From Brevibacillus fluminis (lineage in GTDB: Bacteria; Bacillota; Bacilli; Brevibacillales; Brevibacillaceae): 64,000 bases of DNA. The notes below the pieces were generated by a model, which made no database searches, was not told where the DNA came from, and saw nothing but the letters and a program-made list of their open reading frames with translations. The stretch lies in contig NZ_RHHQ01000008.1 of the NCBI RefSeq assembly GCF_003710825.1, positions 558,001-622,000 of the forward strand, written 5' to 3'. The translations under genes and the position numbers were made by a program. Shown here piece after piece: positions 1 through 8,611 of the stretch. The first letter of the stretch is position 1. The number at the start of each line of letters is the position of its first letter.

Positions 1-395
1 ACCATGACTTTATCCCCCGCTTTCAGCTCGCTCGCGTATTCCATCTTGGCTTCCCCTTGCTTCAAGGAAAAGTCTCCGGCTGACACGCTCAGCGCTGTGG
101 CGGCGTGCGTATGGGAAATAGGCGAGGGGATCGGCGTCAAGGTGACGGAAGGCATCCCGCCTTGCAAATCCGCTTTTCCTTTCGTCTCTACCTTCAACTC
201 ACGCTTGTATTCCTTCGTCAAATGTTCAGCCACGACGAGCAGCTCCTTGGGAATGATCAGCTTGTCGTTTCCTTTCAGCTTGACCTTCAGCTCGGGAGGA
301 GCGGACACCACTTCCCCCTCCATCAAGGACGTTAATTTCATTGATTGAATCGTTTGCAGGCAAAATTGTTTGATCAACTGACCAATGGATGACAA
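1..395 (-). CDS. XkdR-like DUF2577 tail protein, partial
   Basis: Partial gene whose 3' end leaves the window; 131 codons are visible. It opens with TTG at 395, seven bases behind a perfect AGGAGG on the minus strand, and starts MSSIGQLIKQF. The last visible residues, ELKAGDKVMV, match the LKxGDxV segment of the DUF2577 proteins that follow XkdQ in PBSX-type tails. Such proteins are thought to belong to the baseplate/hub, but their exact role is not known to me. It follows the XkdQ-like gene by 38 bases and is surely co-transcribed. The ATG-initiated reading frame in this stretch is out of phase and is not the gene. Confidence 0.7.
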   Translation of the reverse strand, partial: MSSIGQLIKQFCLQTIQSMKLTSLMEGEVVSAPPELKVKLKGNDKLIIPKELLVVAEHLTKEYKRELKVETKGKADLQGGMPSVTLTPIPSPISHTHAATALSVSAGDFSLKQGEAKMEYASELKAGDKVM

Positions 396-433
396 AGAGC
401 TCCCTCCTGTTGCCGCGGACCTTACGCAAATCA

Positions 434-1420
434 TCACATATCGGCCGTTTCGGATAATGTGAGCGACATGGAATGCTTTTGCCCGTTAAAGGAATGGCGA
501 TCTTCTTCCACAAAATATGCTTTGCTAATGGCAAGCTCTGGCACACTGACGAATATAACCGTTCCTGAAATCACATTGGGTGAACCGGCCAGATTATCGA
601 CGGAAAACGTTCGCTTCTCCTTGCCTTGCGTCTCGAGGATCGTGATCGCGCGTTCCATCAGCAGCGCGCGATTCACCTTGTCCTTGACTTTCTCGAAATG
701 CTGCAAAACGCCGTATTTTTGTTGGGAGACCGGATCGTCCGCAATTGCGGTAAACGACTTTTGCTCCTCTCCCGCCTGCAGCTTCACCTTGTTGACCATT
801 TCCTCGATCGAGGCGGAAAACGAATAGTTGACCAGATTGATCCCGCTCTCTACGACCCACTCGATCACATTTTCTTCACGCGGAATCAGGTGGACCTTCC
901 CTTCCCGCGAGAAAAAAGCGTAGCGTTTTCCGGTATGGGTTAACGTTTGTTTTAGAGCATCCATGGCCATGTCAAAGAGAGAATCGCCATCGAATACAAG
1001 ATTTTTGATGGTATGCTTCGTATCAGCAATGGTGCCGACGGGAATGGAAAAATCGCCACAAAGCTTTTTGATGATGTCTGACGCCTTCTTGCCCGTGAAA
1101 ACCAGTGAATCCTTGTTTTTCAGCAGGTAGATCATCTGGTCGTAAGCCGTGATGGACAGCTTGCCTGGAGCATAGTCGCATTGAAATACGATTCCGCGAA
1201 ACACTTCCTTCTCTTCCAAAAACAGCATCATGCCATTGCCGTTTTCCGCGGCGATTTTCTCATGCATGCCCCGGTCTGTGTTGGCCAGCTGAACCTCCAG
1301 GGTGCGAGGAGCTTGCGCGCGGCTCCCTGACCACTCCACGCTTTCAACCAGATTGGTGATGTCCAAGGTGTTGCTGTTTTGGATCAGCAATACCTTCAGC
1401 GTTTCTTTTCGTTCGGTCAT
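434..1420 (-). CDS. xkdQ: XkdQ-like tail hub protein
   Basis: 328 residues, the usual size of the PBSX XkdQ family, which corresponds to phage late-control D/gp27-like hub proteins that join the tube to the baseplate. The N-terminus (about 1-110) is a beta-rich domain. The middle has the TGKKASDIIKKLCGDFSIP segment typical of the family, and the C-terminus repeats the OB-like pattern (SGTVIFVSVPELAISKAYFVEEDRHSFNG). It starts with ATG overlapping the stop of the LysM gene by four bases (ATGA), so translation is probably coupled. Function is assigned by family and position; no catalytic residues are expected. Confidence 0.8.
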   Translation of the reverse strand: MTERKETLKVLLIQNSNTLDITNLVESVEWSGSRAQAPRTLEVQLANTDRGMHEKIAAENGNGMMLFLEEKEVFRGIVFQCDYAPGKLSITAYDQMIYLLKNKDSLVFTGKKASDIIKKLCGDFSIPVGTIADTKHTIKNLVFDGDSLFDMAMDALKQTLTHTGKRYAFFSREGKVHLIPREENVIEWVVESGINLVNYSFSASIEEMVNKVKLQAGEEQKSFTAIADDPVSQQKYGVLQHFEKVKDKVNRALLMERAITILETQGKEKRTFSVDNLAGSPNVISGTVIFVSVPELAISKAYFVEEDRHSFNGQKHSMSLTLSETADM

Positions 1421-2076
1421 GGGATCACCAGCACCTGATTCGGATAAAGGGCGTAGGGCGATTTGATCTGATTGGCTTTCGCGATTTTCATATGATCAAC
1501 CCCCAGCTTACGCCCGATTACCCAGAGATTGTCCCCTTTTTTCACGGTGTAGGAACCGGGTTTCGGCTTTTCATCAGGGCGAATCCCTTTGTCGCTGAGT
1601 ACGGCGGTTGTCTCCCCATCCTCTGTCTTGGTTTCCACCTTGCGCACCTTCATTTGACGATATTGGCGGAGCGAGATGTCGTAATAAAGGCTGCCCACAT
1701 CGCCCGCCACCTCCCGAATGTCAAACGCTTCAATGGTGACGGAAAAATTCAAATCCATCCCATCATTATTGCTGACGATGAACCGAGCAGGAAACAGACT
1801 ATTCTTCCACTTCATGATAGTCCGCACAGCAGCCTCCGGATCAGGAATCTCGATGTACTCGCAAAACGGAGCATAATGCCTAGGGAAATGCGAGGAAAAG
1901 TCAAAGGTCGTCAGCACAGGGTCCTGGATGATGGACACCTCACCCAGTTTTTGCACCGAGACCGTCTCATTCGCAGAACCTGTCTTGATGGAGAGCTCCG
2001 CGGGATTCACGGGAAATTGAATCCATTCATCGTTATTGTTGTAGGTCAGCCACATCTTAACCGACACCGACACCAT
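1417..2076 (-). CDS. xkdP: XkdP-like LysM tail protein
   Basis: 219 residues. A C-terminal LysM domain (about 172-219, beginning YTVKKGDNLWVIGRKLG and ending NQVLVIP) should bind peptidoglycan. The first 140 residues form the XkdP/gp53-like baseplate-hub domain found after the tape measure in contractile tails. The start is uncertain: ATG at 2076 lies directly on an AAGGGA motif, and one of the GTG codons just downstream is spaced better. It overlaps the tape-measure gene by about 20 bases and the next gene by four, so all three form one coupled unit. Confidence 0.8.
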   Translation of the reverse strand: MVSVSVKMWLTYNNNDEWIQFPVNPAELSIKTGSANETVSVQKLGEVSIIQDPVLTTFDFSSHFPRHYAPFCEYIEIPDPEAAVRTIMKWKNSLFPARFIVSNNDGMDLNFSVTIEAFDIREVAGDVGSLYYDISLRQYRQMKVRKVETKTEDGETTAVLSDKGIRPDEKPKPGSYTVKKGDNLWVIGRKLGVDHMKIAKANQIKSPYALYPNQVLVIP

Positions 2077-5011
2077 TCCCTTCCAGGCCCAATCCGATTT
2101 CGAGATGGCGCTGCAGCTTTTTCATAAAGCGTTCTTCGTCCGCTTCATTGTGGATATGGACTTCTCCGACCAATTGGGCGATGTGCACCTGATTGCCACC
2201 GCTCGCTTGAGCCGCTGGCCCTTGCGAACCGCTGGAGAAGATCGCCGTTTTCTGGGCTGGCGTGAGACTTGGGTTTCCGCTCTGATTGGCGCCGCCTTGC
2301 AAAAGTGTCGGAAAAGGAGACCCACCGCTTTTTGGCTGAATGGAAAAGGGCGATGAAGTCGATTGGCCCGCAGGCGTGGAAGGAAGCCAAGGAATTGTTC
2401 CTGCTTTGGATGCCCCTTGCTCCTGGGGACTAAACAGCGTGTTCGGCTGCGGATTCAACAACGATTTTAGCGCGGGAGAGGTGGGCGTAGGCTCCGCTAA
2501 TTTTGACAGCTTCTCCTTCGCCTTTTGATCCTCTTCTACACTCACTTTCATGAGTGTGGTGACGCCACCGGAGAACCTGTTTTTCAAATTTTCGAGAAAG
2601 GTACCCAACCCTTTCATCAAGTCTTCTCCAAGCGAGACGATGTCCTTGAGGAAGCCAGTGAAGGTTTCTCGCAAGGTCTGCATGGCCTTCTCCGTATCGC
2701 CCGAGGCCCATTCCAGGAGCGCTTTGAAGAGTCCACCGAGAACTTCGAGAATACTTGTCACGGTGTTCCACATCAGCGTGACCCACGTTTTGAGCAGATC
2801 AAAAATACCGCCGAAGATTAATTTGAACGACTCCCATAAAGCGGTAAGAGCAACCATGACGGTCGGCATCGCTTTGGTGATCAAGACCTCCAGCGGCGGC
2901 CAGATGCTCGCGAAATAGTCCGAAATTTTTGTGAAAATACCTTGGATAAACGCAACCGTTTGCGCCAAAAACGGCTTCATCCACTCGATGACTTCAGCTA
3001 CCTTTTCGCGTATGCCGCCCCAATTTTTTTGCCAGGCGACTGCCAGCAAGCCGATTGCGATTGCGATCCAGCCGATCGGGTTCGTCAGTGCCATGATCGC
3101 AGCTCCCCCGGCGGAGAATGCGCTAATCAGACCCGACACCAAGGTGACCACCTTCGTGATGACCATGAAGGCGGAAAAAGCTGCTACAATGCCAATCAGG
3201 TAAGGCTTCAGCTCATCGAAATTGTCGATCAGCCACTTGATCCCTCCGCCAATGGCATCGAAGGCCGGGCTGACGTAGGTCGCCCACATCTCTTGAAAAA
3301 TAGGGAACAGTTTTTCCGCTTTATCCAGCAAAAATAAGAAGCCGTCCGTGATTTTGCCCAATGCGACAATGGCAAACTCCTTCAGCTTGTCAAAACCGCC
3401 GCCGCTTTCGGTCAGCCACCCTTGCAATCGTTTCAGCTGCGGTTTCAAGCGATCCAGCGCCTCTACGCCGGAATCCTGCATGGATACGGCGAAGCCTTCC
3501 TGGATAGATTCCCACAGCCCCAAAGCTGTTCCGCCCATTTTGGCCGAGCCTCCTGCGAATTGTTTGTCGACTTTAGCGAGCATTCGGTCGAAGCCTTTCT
3601 TACCGTTCACATCTTTTTTGGTGAAGTCGAAGCCGAATTCATTGAGCTTATTCATCTTGCCTTCCTTGGCTTCCGAAAACGCCTCAATGACGGTTTCCAG
3701 CTTTTCTCCCTTCAACGCGGCCACATTTTCCGCAATCGCCATATAGTTCATCGCTTTGGTCGTGTCGCCCTTGGCCAGTTCCAGCGTCTTCATCCCGCCT
3801 GTTGTGACCTCATCGACGCTGAAGGGATTGAGCACCGCATTTTTCCGCAAGGCGCTCATGTAATCCTTCGTCGCTTGCGTCACTTGTTCAGGCGTGAATT
3901 TTTTCTTGTTTTCTTTCACCACTTGACCCATCAAGACCATCTGCTTTTCCAGATCAGCCGCTGCCCCTACTGTCTTCGCGAATATTTGCTGCGGCGCCAG
4001 GCCGAACTGTTCCAGCCAGGTTGAAAAGGCCGAGAGCTTTTCGGAGATTTGGCTCATCAAGCTTTTCGGTTTTTCCGCCTCCTGTGCCTCTCCCCCGCTC
4101 GCTTGCGCTCCCTGTTGCTGTGGCGGGGTCCGCATTTTTTGGATGAATGCGCGAGTCTTTTGAAACCCGCTAGCCCAGGAGCTCGGTGAAACCAAGCTGC
4201 GGAAAAATCCCTTTTTCGCCGGCTGAGCCGCCGCTTGCGCCTGCTGCGCTTGCATCTGCGCTTTGGTCTTGCGCATCAACGCATGGAACTTGCGATTCAC
4301 GCTCTGCTTTTGAATGGCTTCTTGCAGCTTGGTCATTTGCGCTTTCGGTGCGTTTTGGGCCTGCACCGTTTGCGCTGCTTGCTGGATCTGCTGCCCCTGG
4401 GTGTGCGCTTTCGGCTTTTTCAAGAGGACACCGAAATGGCGGTAAGGAATTTGCTTTTTGGCGTTCTGCTGGGCTTGAGCGGCTTGATGCGCCTGCATCT
4501 GGGCCGCCGTTTGCTTCATCAACGCGTTGAACTTACGGTTGACCTGATAGCTTTGGTAGGCCGCCCGTATGTTCTCCCGCGCGTTTTTTCCAGCCGTGCT
4601 GATCCGTTCACCAGTTGTTTTCCTCCACCCAGAAAATTGGGTCGCCTTTTGGCCAGCCCAGCCTTGAAACGCTTTACTGGCTCGCTGGTAGCGTGCCGTG
4701 GGACTATTCGTTCCCGTAAGAGAGGCTTTCGCTCCCGAGCGAACCTTGCGGCCGAGGTGGATCGCTCCGCCCAACTGTCGTCCGATGCTGGCTGCCATCG
4801 TACCGGAATTGCGTTTGGCGCTTCGGGACAGGGAGTTCCCCCTTTTCCCTGCTAGTTGGTCTGCGGTGCGGATCGCATGCTCTTTCATGGTTTTAATGCC
4901 TTTTCCCAGATCCGTTCGCTGAAAAGATTTTTTCAGCCTCTCCAAACTGCCAGAGATGCCTCCGATTTGCTTGGCGAGATTCCCTCCCGCAGTCGCGGTC
5001 ATTTTCGCCAT
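2057..5011 (-). CDS. xkdO: Tail tape measure protein
   Basis: 984 residues, by far the longest gene of the cluster and placed right after the frameshifted chaperone, as in long-tailed phages. Residues 1-310 are basic and rich in Ala/Gln, with two near-identical blocks (about 157-187 and 238-268, both starting VNRKFxALM). The centre (about 320-540) is a helical TMP-type core, and residues 600-720 hold strongly hydrophobic helices typical of tape measures. The C-terminal tail is Pro/Ser/Gly/Gln rich. The protein sets tail length. It starts with ATG behind AGGTGG. The low-complexity N-terminal third is unlike short PBSX relatives. Confidence 0.85.
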   Translation of the reverse strand: MAKMTATAGGNLAKQIGGISGSLERLKKSFQRTDLGKGIKTMKEHAIRTADQLAGKRGNSLSRSAKRNSGTMAASIGRQLGGAIHLGRKVRSGAKASLTGTNSPTARYQRASKAFQGWAGQKATQFSGWRKTTGERISTAGKNARENIRAAYQSYQVNRKFNALMKQTAAQMQAHQAAQAQQNAKKQIPYRHFGVLLKKPKAHTQGQQIQQAAQTVQAQNAPKAQMTKLQEAIQKQSVNRKFHALMRKTKAQMQAQQAQAAAQPAKKGFFRSLVSPSSWASGFQKTRAFIQKMRTPPQQQGAQASGGEAQEAEKPKSLMSQISEKLSAFSTWLEQFGLAPQQIFAKTVGAAADLEKQMVLMGQVVKENKKKFTPEQVTQATKDYMSALRKNAVLNPFSVDEVTTGGMKTLELAKGDTTKAMNYMAIAENVAALKGEKLETVIEAFSEAKEGKMNKLNEFGFDFTKKDVNGKKGFDRMLAKVDKQFAGGSAKMGGTALGLWESIQEGFAVSMQDSGVEALDRLKPQLKRLQGWLTESGGGFDKLKEFAIVALGKITDGFLFLLDKAEKLFPIFQEMWATYVSPAFDAIGGGIKWLIDNFDELKPYLIGIVAAFSAFMVITKVVTLVSGLISAFSAGGAAIMALTNPIGWIAIAIGLLAVAWQKNWGGIREKVAEVIEWMKPFLAQTVAFIQGIFTKISDYFASIWPPLEVLITKAMPTVMVALTALWESFKLIFGGIFDLLKTWVTLMWNTVTSILEVLGGLFKALLEWASGDTEKAMQTLRETFTGFLKDIVSLGEDLMKGLGTFLENLKNRFSGGVTTLMKVSVEEDQKAKEKLSKLAEPTPTSPALKSLLNPQPNTLFSPQEQGASKAGTIPWLPSTPAGQSTSSPFSIQPKSGGSPFPTLLQGGANQSGNPSLTPAQKTAIFSSGSQGPAAQASGGNQVHIAQLVGEVHIHNEADEERFMKKLQRHLEIGLGLEGNGVGVG

Positions 5012-5035
5012 TGATTCACCACCTATTACCGTACG

Positions 5036-5649
5036 TCAGGAGCGGCTTCTAGCAGCTGCGCGTTCCGCACGTTGTTCCGATTCGAGTTCAAGGAATTCTG
5101 ACGCATAGAGAAAAGCCTTGTGGTAGCTATCCATGGTCCACAAATCTTGTGGCAGCACGTGGTGCTTTTGCCATATACGATGGGAGATCATCGCGTGATA
5201 GTCACCACTCTTGATCAGTTTTTTGCGTCTTCGACGAGTTCTTCAAAATCAGTGTCAAAACCGTTTACGCGCTGGACCGCTTGGATCAGTTCTGCATATT
5301 CGCCGCCAACGCTGAGGATTTCCTTGAGCAGGTCGCACGGATCAACTAGATTGTAGCTTCGGAGCAGCTCTGCATCCTTGAAATCTGGGTAGACGGTCGA
5401 CTCAATCGCGAGGCGTGCGGCAAAACGCTTCCAGTCTACGGCTTCCCCCACTTTTTTCCCTTTTTTGATCTGTGGAACCGTGCACTCGTCCTGCAGCTCC
5501 TCGATGCGGCGCGTATCGATGGCTTTCAGTACAAACGGGACTGGATTCCCTACCTCGTCCACGTAGCGGCGGGATACCACCACTTCCTCCGTGATCACCT
5601 GCTTCGCTTTCCCTTTCATGAAAATGTCCATGGTTCTCGTAGCCGTCAT
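5036..5649 (-). CDS. XkdN-extended tail assembly chaperone (-1 frameshift product)
   Basis: Predicted fusion of about 204 residues made when ribosomes slip -1 at the A AAA AAC heptamer (5224-5218) just before the xkdN stop. The new frame stays open for 60 codons (LIKSGDYHAMISHRIWQ... to a stop at 5036-5038), filling a gap that otherwise has no gene. The extension is acidic and helical (FLELESEQRAERAAA), as in the T part of lambda GT-type chaperones. In lambda-type phages both products coat the tape measure during tail assembly. The slip is inferred from the sequence, not demonstrated. Confidence 0.75.
5215..5649 (-). CDS. xkdN: XkdN-like tail assembly chaperone
   Basis: 144 residues beginning MTATRTMDIFMKGKAKQ, related to XkdN of PBSX. 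I chose the ATG at 5649, nine bases after a perfect AGGAGG; the ATG nine bases further upstream abuts that site and is unlikely. The reading frame ends VEDAKN with TGA straight after an A AAA AAC slippery heptamer, so this is the short, non-shifted product. In long-tailed phages the short form is made in excess over the shifted form. It lies between a terminator (5684-5728) and the tape measure gene. Confidence 0.85.
   Translation of the reverse strand: MTATRTMDIFMKGKAKQVITEEVVVSRRYVDEVGNPVPFVLKAIDTRRIEELQDECTVPQIKKGKKVGEAVDWKRFAARLAIESTVYPDFKDAELLRSYNLVDPCDLLKEILSVGGEYAELIQAVQRVNGFDTDFEELVEDAKN
5218..5224 (-). promoter_or_regulatory. Programmed -1 ribosomal frameshift site
   Basis: On the minus strand the zero-frame codons read GCA AAA AAC TGA, so the heptamer A AAA AAC sits directly before the stop of xkdN. 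This is one of the classical X XXY YYZ slippery sequences. Shifting -1 opens 60 further codons. Position between tube and tape-measure genes is where long-tailed phages keep their conserved frameshift. Confidence 0.8.
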
Positions 5650-5683
5650 GTGACACATCCTCCTTTGCAAGTTAGGGTTTTTG

Positions 5684-5728
5684 AAAAAAACAGACACCAC
5701 ACGAGGAAGGCTCCTCCTACGTGGTGTC
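5684..5728 (-). terminator. Intrinsic terminator between tube and chaperone genes
   Basis: On the minus strand GACACCAC...GTGGTGTC (5728-5721 with 5700-5693), with an inner AGGA/TCCT pairing, is followed by a run of seven T. It lies between the tail-tube gene and xkdN, so it probably reduces rather than stops read-through and keeps sheath and tube, needed in many copies, above the assembly proteins. Confidence 0.75.
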
Positions 5729-5746
5729 AGTCATTTGGCTGCGATT

Positions 5747-6193
5747 TTAGAAATCTTCTTTCAACGCCTCAGGGATTTCCGCCCCTTCAAACGTAAACGG
5801 CACTTCTTCTTCCAGCGCTTCCGCTTCCACATCGAACTGACCGATTTTTACGGAGTCGATGTTGCAATTGAGGAGAGTAACGCGTTCCGTACCTCGTCCG
5901 CTTCCCGGATCATCCAGAACCCCCTGCAGCGTGAAGTATACCTCTTTGCCGCTGTCAGCGTACTCCAGAATCATCTTGGTGAAACGAGAAGTCACTTTGT
6001 ACAAGGTGACAGTACCCGTTCCGCTCAGGCCGGTTGTTTTCTTTCCTGTCCAGCGGTTGCCCAAAATGTTGACATCCGCTTTGTTTTTTTCAATCGTCGC
6101 TTCAAAGCTTTTGGCGTAGGCAATCTCCTCCCCATTGAGGAAAAGGCGCGCCTCTCTGCCGTTGATCGTATTTTCTGCGCGGAATTTTGCCAT
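5747..6193 (-). CDS. xkdM: Tail tube protein, XkdM-like
   Basis: 148 residues, matching the size of XkdM, the inner tube protein of PBSX. It reads MAKFRAENTINGREARLFLNGEEIAYAKSFEA, with the ING.E..lflNGe.ia pattern of the family, and ends in an acidic tail (FEGAEIPEALKEDF). Many copies stack into the tube inside the contractile sheath. It directly follows the sheath gene (3 bases between) and is followed by an intrinsic terminator. No unusual features. Confidence 0.9.
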   Translation of the reverse strand: MAKFRAENTINGREARLFLNGEEIAYAKSFEATIEKNKADVNILGNRWTGKKTTGLSGTGTVTLYKVTSRFTKMILEYADSGKEVYFTLQGVLDDPGSGRGTERVTLLNCNIDSVKIGQFDVEAEALEEEVPFTFEGAEIPEALKEDF

Positions 6194-6196
6194 CGT

Positions 6197-7528
6197 TTAT
6201 CGCACCTCCACATTGAAGAAGAATTTTTCCATGCTGTCGACGGGTTGCACGCCTAGTGTGGCATACACTTCGTCTCCTTGCGATTTGACCGGATCGATCG
6301 TAAAGTCTTTGACGAAATCGACATTTTGGATCGCACCGGCGTCCTGCAGGCTGCGGAGATAACCGTTCGCCGCTTCCTTCAGCAGCGCCTGGCCATCGCG
6401 GTTGTTATCCAGTTTCCCGATGTAGTTTTGATTGACGACACGGCTGAAATCGTTGGCGATGGCATCGAGGACGCGCAAGACACGGTTCTTGCTGAAACGG
6501 CTGTTTTTCGTCTGACCGTATGTAACGAGCGAATTGATATCCTTCTCGACCTTCACTTTCACGCCGTCGTGCATAAACAGGAAGCGCCCGCGCTTCAATG
6601 CCGCGACAATTTCGCTGTTCTTCAAGCGCGGATTGGCATCCACAGCCCCCTCGTATTCACTGTAGGTATTGGAATGAATGATCGAAGCACCTGCTGTTGC
6701 GCCCGCTACCCAAGCGATCGCGTCCTTTGCGTTCAGACTGGTACCGTCGCTGAGGACGACGCCATTGACCACATTGATGATGCCTTCGTAGTCCGCGTCA
6801 CAATCGGAGACGACGCCCTGTATTTTTTTGCCCTCTTCTTCCCGCATGCGCTTGATGAACGCAACAAACGATTCCTTCAAACCGCTGCTCTCGACAGGAA
6901 AGGCGATCACATCGAAATGCTGGGTTTCCGTCGCCCCCAAATAAGTGGTGTAATCGCTGTTGATCACAGAATTGTTTTTGCCGTTTGCTAGAGGCACCGA
7001 TGCGTCGATCTCAGGAATCGCACCCGTACCCGAAAACGATACCCACGCATTTGGTTTCAGCTCTACAATCTGTTTGGCCACCTGAGCATCTACTTCTCGG
7101 CCCTTGACCAACGTAGTGACGATTTGAAGAGGTTCTGCCTCTGTCGCGTCAGGATGGTTTTCGGTTCGGATCGCAATATCGTTTCCGCGCGTGCCGCCAA
7201 ATACCGCTGTCGCTGTCAATGCTCCCTGTGTGACCGTCGCCTTTGTGCCCGTGTTAATGCGATAGACCAGCAATGCTTTTGCCCGTTTTTTCGCTTCTCG
7301 GATAAAAATCATTTCAGGATCGTTGATATCATAGCCCAGTTTGTCTTTCACATCGGCATCCGTATCGATGCGAATGAAGCTTTGGCTTGGGCCCCAATTC
7401 AATTCAAGCGGGACCGTCACCGTACCTCGCTCGCCAGACTGGATGCGTTCCAATGCCGACGCGCGAAAATTCATGTAAAGTCCCGCGCGTACTTTTTCTA
7501 CCCCTTCAATCCATGTTCCACCTGCCAT
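6197..7528 (-). CDS. xkdK: Contractile tail sheath protein, XkdK-like
   Basis: 443 residues starting MAGGTWIEGVEKVRAGLYMNF, the standard opening of XkdK-type sheaths. A central TATAVFGGTRGNDIAIRTE segment and a C-terminal region ending MEKFFFNVEVR are also typical. The sheath surrounds the tube and contracts to drive it through a cell envelope. A sheath gene shows that the particle is of the contractile (myovirus/R-type) class. It follows the YqzN-like gene by six bases, with a GGAGG ribosome-binding site. Confidence 0.92.
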   Translation of the reverse strand: MAGGTWIEGVEKVRAGLYMNFRASALERIQSGERGTVTVPLELNWGPSQSFIRIDTDADVKDKLGYDINDPEMIFIREAKKRAKALLVYRINTGTKATVTQGALTATAVFGGTRGNDIAIRTENHPDATEAEPLQIVTTLVKGREVDAQVAKQIVELKPNAWVSFSGTGAIPEIDASVPLANGKNNSVINSDYTTYLGATETQHFDVIAFPVESSGLKESFVAFIKRMREEEGKKIQGVVSDCDADYEGIINVVNGVVLSDGTSLNAKDAIAWVAGATAGASIIHSNTYSEYEGAVDANPRLKNSEIVAALKRGRFLFMHDGVKVKVEKDINSLVTYGQTKNSRFSKNRVLRVLDAIANDFSRVVNQNYIGKLDNNRDGQALLKEAANGYLRSLQDAGAIQNVDFVKDFTIDPVKSQGDEVYATLGVQPVDSMEKFFFNVEVR

Positions 7529-7534
7529 ATTCCT

Positions 7535-7795
7535 CTAGACCTCCTTGGAAAGAAATTCGCGAATTCGCTCGGTTGCCTCTACCTTCGTGATTTTTGCTTT
7601 GGATAACCCATGCATTGCTCCGTCAAACACCTCAACCGGCACATCGAACAAGTCCTTGGCGTTTGCGCGAAGGCGTTCGACCCGGAAGGTTAATTCCTCC
7701 ACTTGCACGGGTGGGTTTTCCGCCGAGGCCTGGTTCGCTCCCTCCACCTGTGGCTGGGGTTGGCTGTTTGTTTGCTCCTGCGATTTACGTGGCAT
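7535..7795 (-). CDS. Small YqzN/XkzA-like protein
   Basis: 86 residues with an N-terminal Gln/Pro-rich stretch (about 1-30) and a C-terminal domain that reads LRANAKDLFDVPVEVFDGAMHG...ITKVEATERIREFLSKEV. This fits the YqzN/YkzM family, small proteins found between tail terminator and sheath in PBSX and skin elements; their role is unknown. Its ATG overlaps the end of the preceding gene by 11 bases, and the sheath gene starts six bases later. Confidence 0.7.
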   Translation of the reverse strand: MPRKSQEQTNSQPQPQVEGANQASAENPPVQVEELTFRVERLRANAKDLFDVPVEVFDGAMHGLSKAKITKVEATERIREFLSKEV

Positions 7796-8234
7796 GATCC
7801 TTCACCTGCTCTTCTAATGTAAATTTGCTAACCTTTGGGGAAACGGCACGTTCGTATGAATACCGCTGCCGCCATTTCAGCATCAGCTGGGCGATTCCGT
7901 CCTCCGTCACCTGAAACTCGGTTCCATCCAGTCGCAAATACTCACCGGTAGGTATGCCATCACCATCTGCGAGCGGGATCAAATATCGCGCATTCGCAAT
8001 CGCGAAGGCAAGCGCGTCAGCAAGCGCGAATGCTTGGAGACTGTCCTCGTGATACACTTTTACGGATAGGCTCAACATTCTGACATACGTGCTGGTTGTA
8101 TCCGGACGATCCGAAATGACGGGCGTCGGCACATAAAGAAAAGGCGGCGTTTTTGTTTCCGGAAGAGGATCCTGGTAAACGGCCGCATCGACGTGCTGTT
8201 GGCAAAACTGAATAATCGATGAGATAGCCTGCAC
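7785..8234 (-). CDS. Tail terminator, XkdJ/YqbJ-like
   Basis: 149 residues if started at GTG 8234, which lies eight bases after GGGAGG. A longer frame reaches 8303 but has no ribosome-binding site. The text VQAISSIIQFCQQHVDAAVYQDPLP... then FLYVPTPVISDRPDTTSTYVRMLSLSVKVYHED and SYERAVSPKVSKFTLEEQ fits the tail-terminator/joining proteins that precede XkdK in PBSX. Such proteins cap the finished tail and join it to a head. It is the first structural gene of the cluster: nothing encoding a capsid or portal stands before it. Confidence 0.7.
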   Translation of the reverse strand: MQAISSIIQFCQQHVDAAVYQDPLPETKTPPFLYVPTPVISDRPDTTSTYVRMLSLSVKVYHEDSLQAFALADALAFAIANARYLIPLADGDGIPTGEYLRLDGTEFQVTEDGIAQLMLKWRQRYSYERAVSPKVSKFTLEEQVKDHAT

Positions 8235-8358
8235 GACATGTTCCTCCCGTATCGGATGTGTCCATGCTTTTTTGGCATCACGCCGCTCACAGCTTTCCCG
8301 CAAGAAAGGGCGCGGCTTCGTTTGCGAAGATGATCAGGCATCACCCCCTCTCCAGAAT

Positions 8359-8389
8359 AAAAAAGCCTTCCCTACGTCGAGGAAAGGCT
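8359..8389 (-). terminator. Leader terminator ahead of the tail genes
   Basis: On the minus strand AGCCTT and AAGGCT arms (8389-8384 with 8369-8364, extended inward with a one-base bulge) are followed by six T. It lies between the candidate tail promoter and the first tail gene, so a transcript must read through it. It may act as an attenuator or as a target of antitermination. Confidence 0.6.
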
Positions 8390-8485
8390 AATCAAAGGAT
8401 CGTTCTCGTATTCCCTTTTTTCCAATGCTACCATCTTACAGAGGGGGCGGATTGAATTCGGTTTGAAAAACACGCAAGTTGTACC

Positions 8486-8514
8486 TATATATCGCACAAA
8501 AAACGCCTAATCAA
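8486..8514 (-). promoter_or_regulatory. Candidate promoter of the tail gene cluster
   Basis: Minus strand: TTGATT (8514-8509), a 17-base spacer and TATATA (8491-8486). It is the best promoter-like pair in the 410-base stretch between the ArpU-like activator and the first tail gene. Whether it is read by the housekeeping sigma factor or with ArpU help cannot be told from sequence. Confidence 0.5.
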
Positions 8515-8576
8515 TGCCCAACCAATTTGAAGGTCTTGGAAAGCTGCCACGTGGACGACCCTCCCGTCCGACAAAC

Positions 8577-8611
8577 AAAAAAAGCTTTCCCTCTTTTGGA
8601 GAGAAAGCTTG
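8577..8611 (-). terminator. Terminator of the ArpU-like gene
   Basis: Minus strand: AAGCTTTC paired with GAAAGCTT (8611-8604 with 8590-8583), inner CTC/GAG pairs, then eight T. It ends transcription from the activator gene and separates it from the tail operon. Confidence 0.8.

Noticed and set aside
226..546. ATG-initiated minus-strand frame at the left end
   Set aside because: Out of phase with the DUF2577 protein, which starts at TTG 395 behind a perfect ribosome-binding site; this frame overlaps the end of the XkdQ-like gene.
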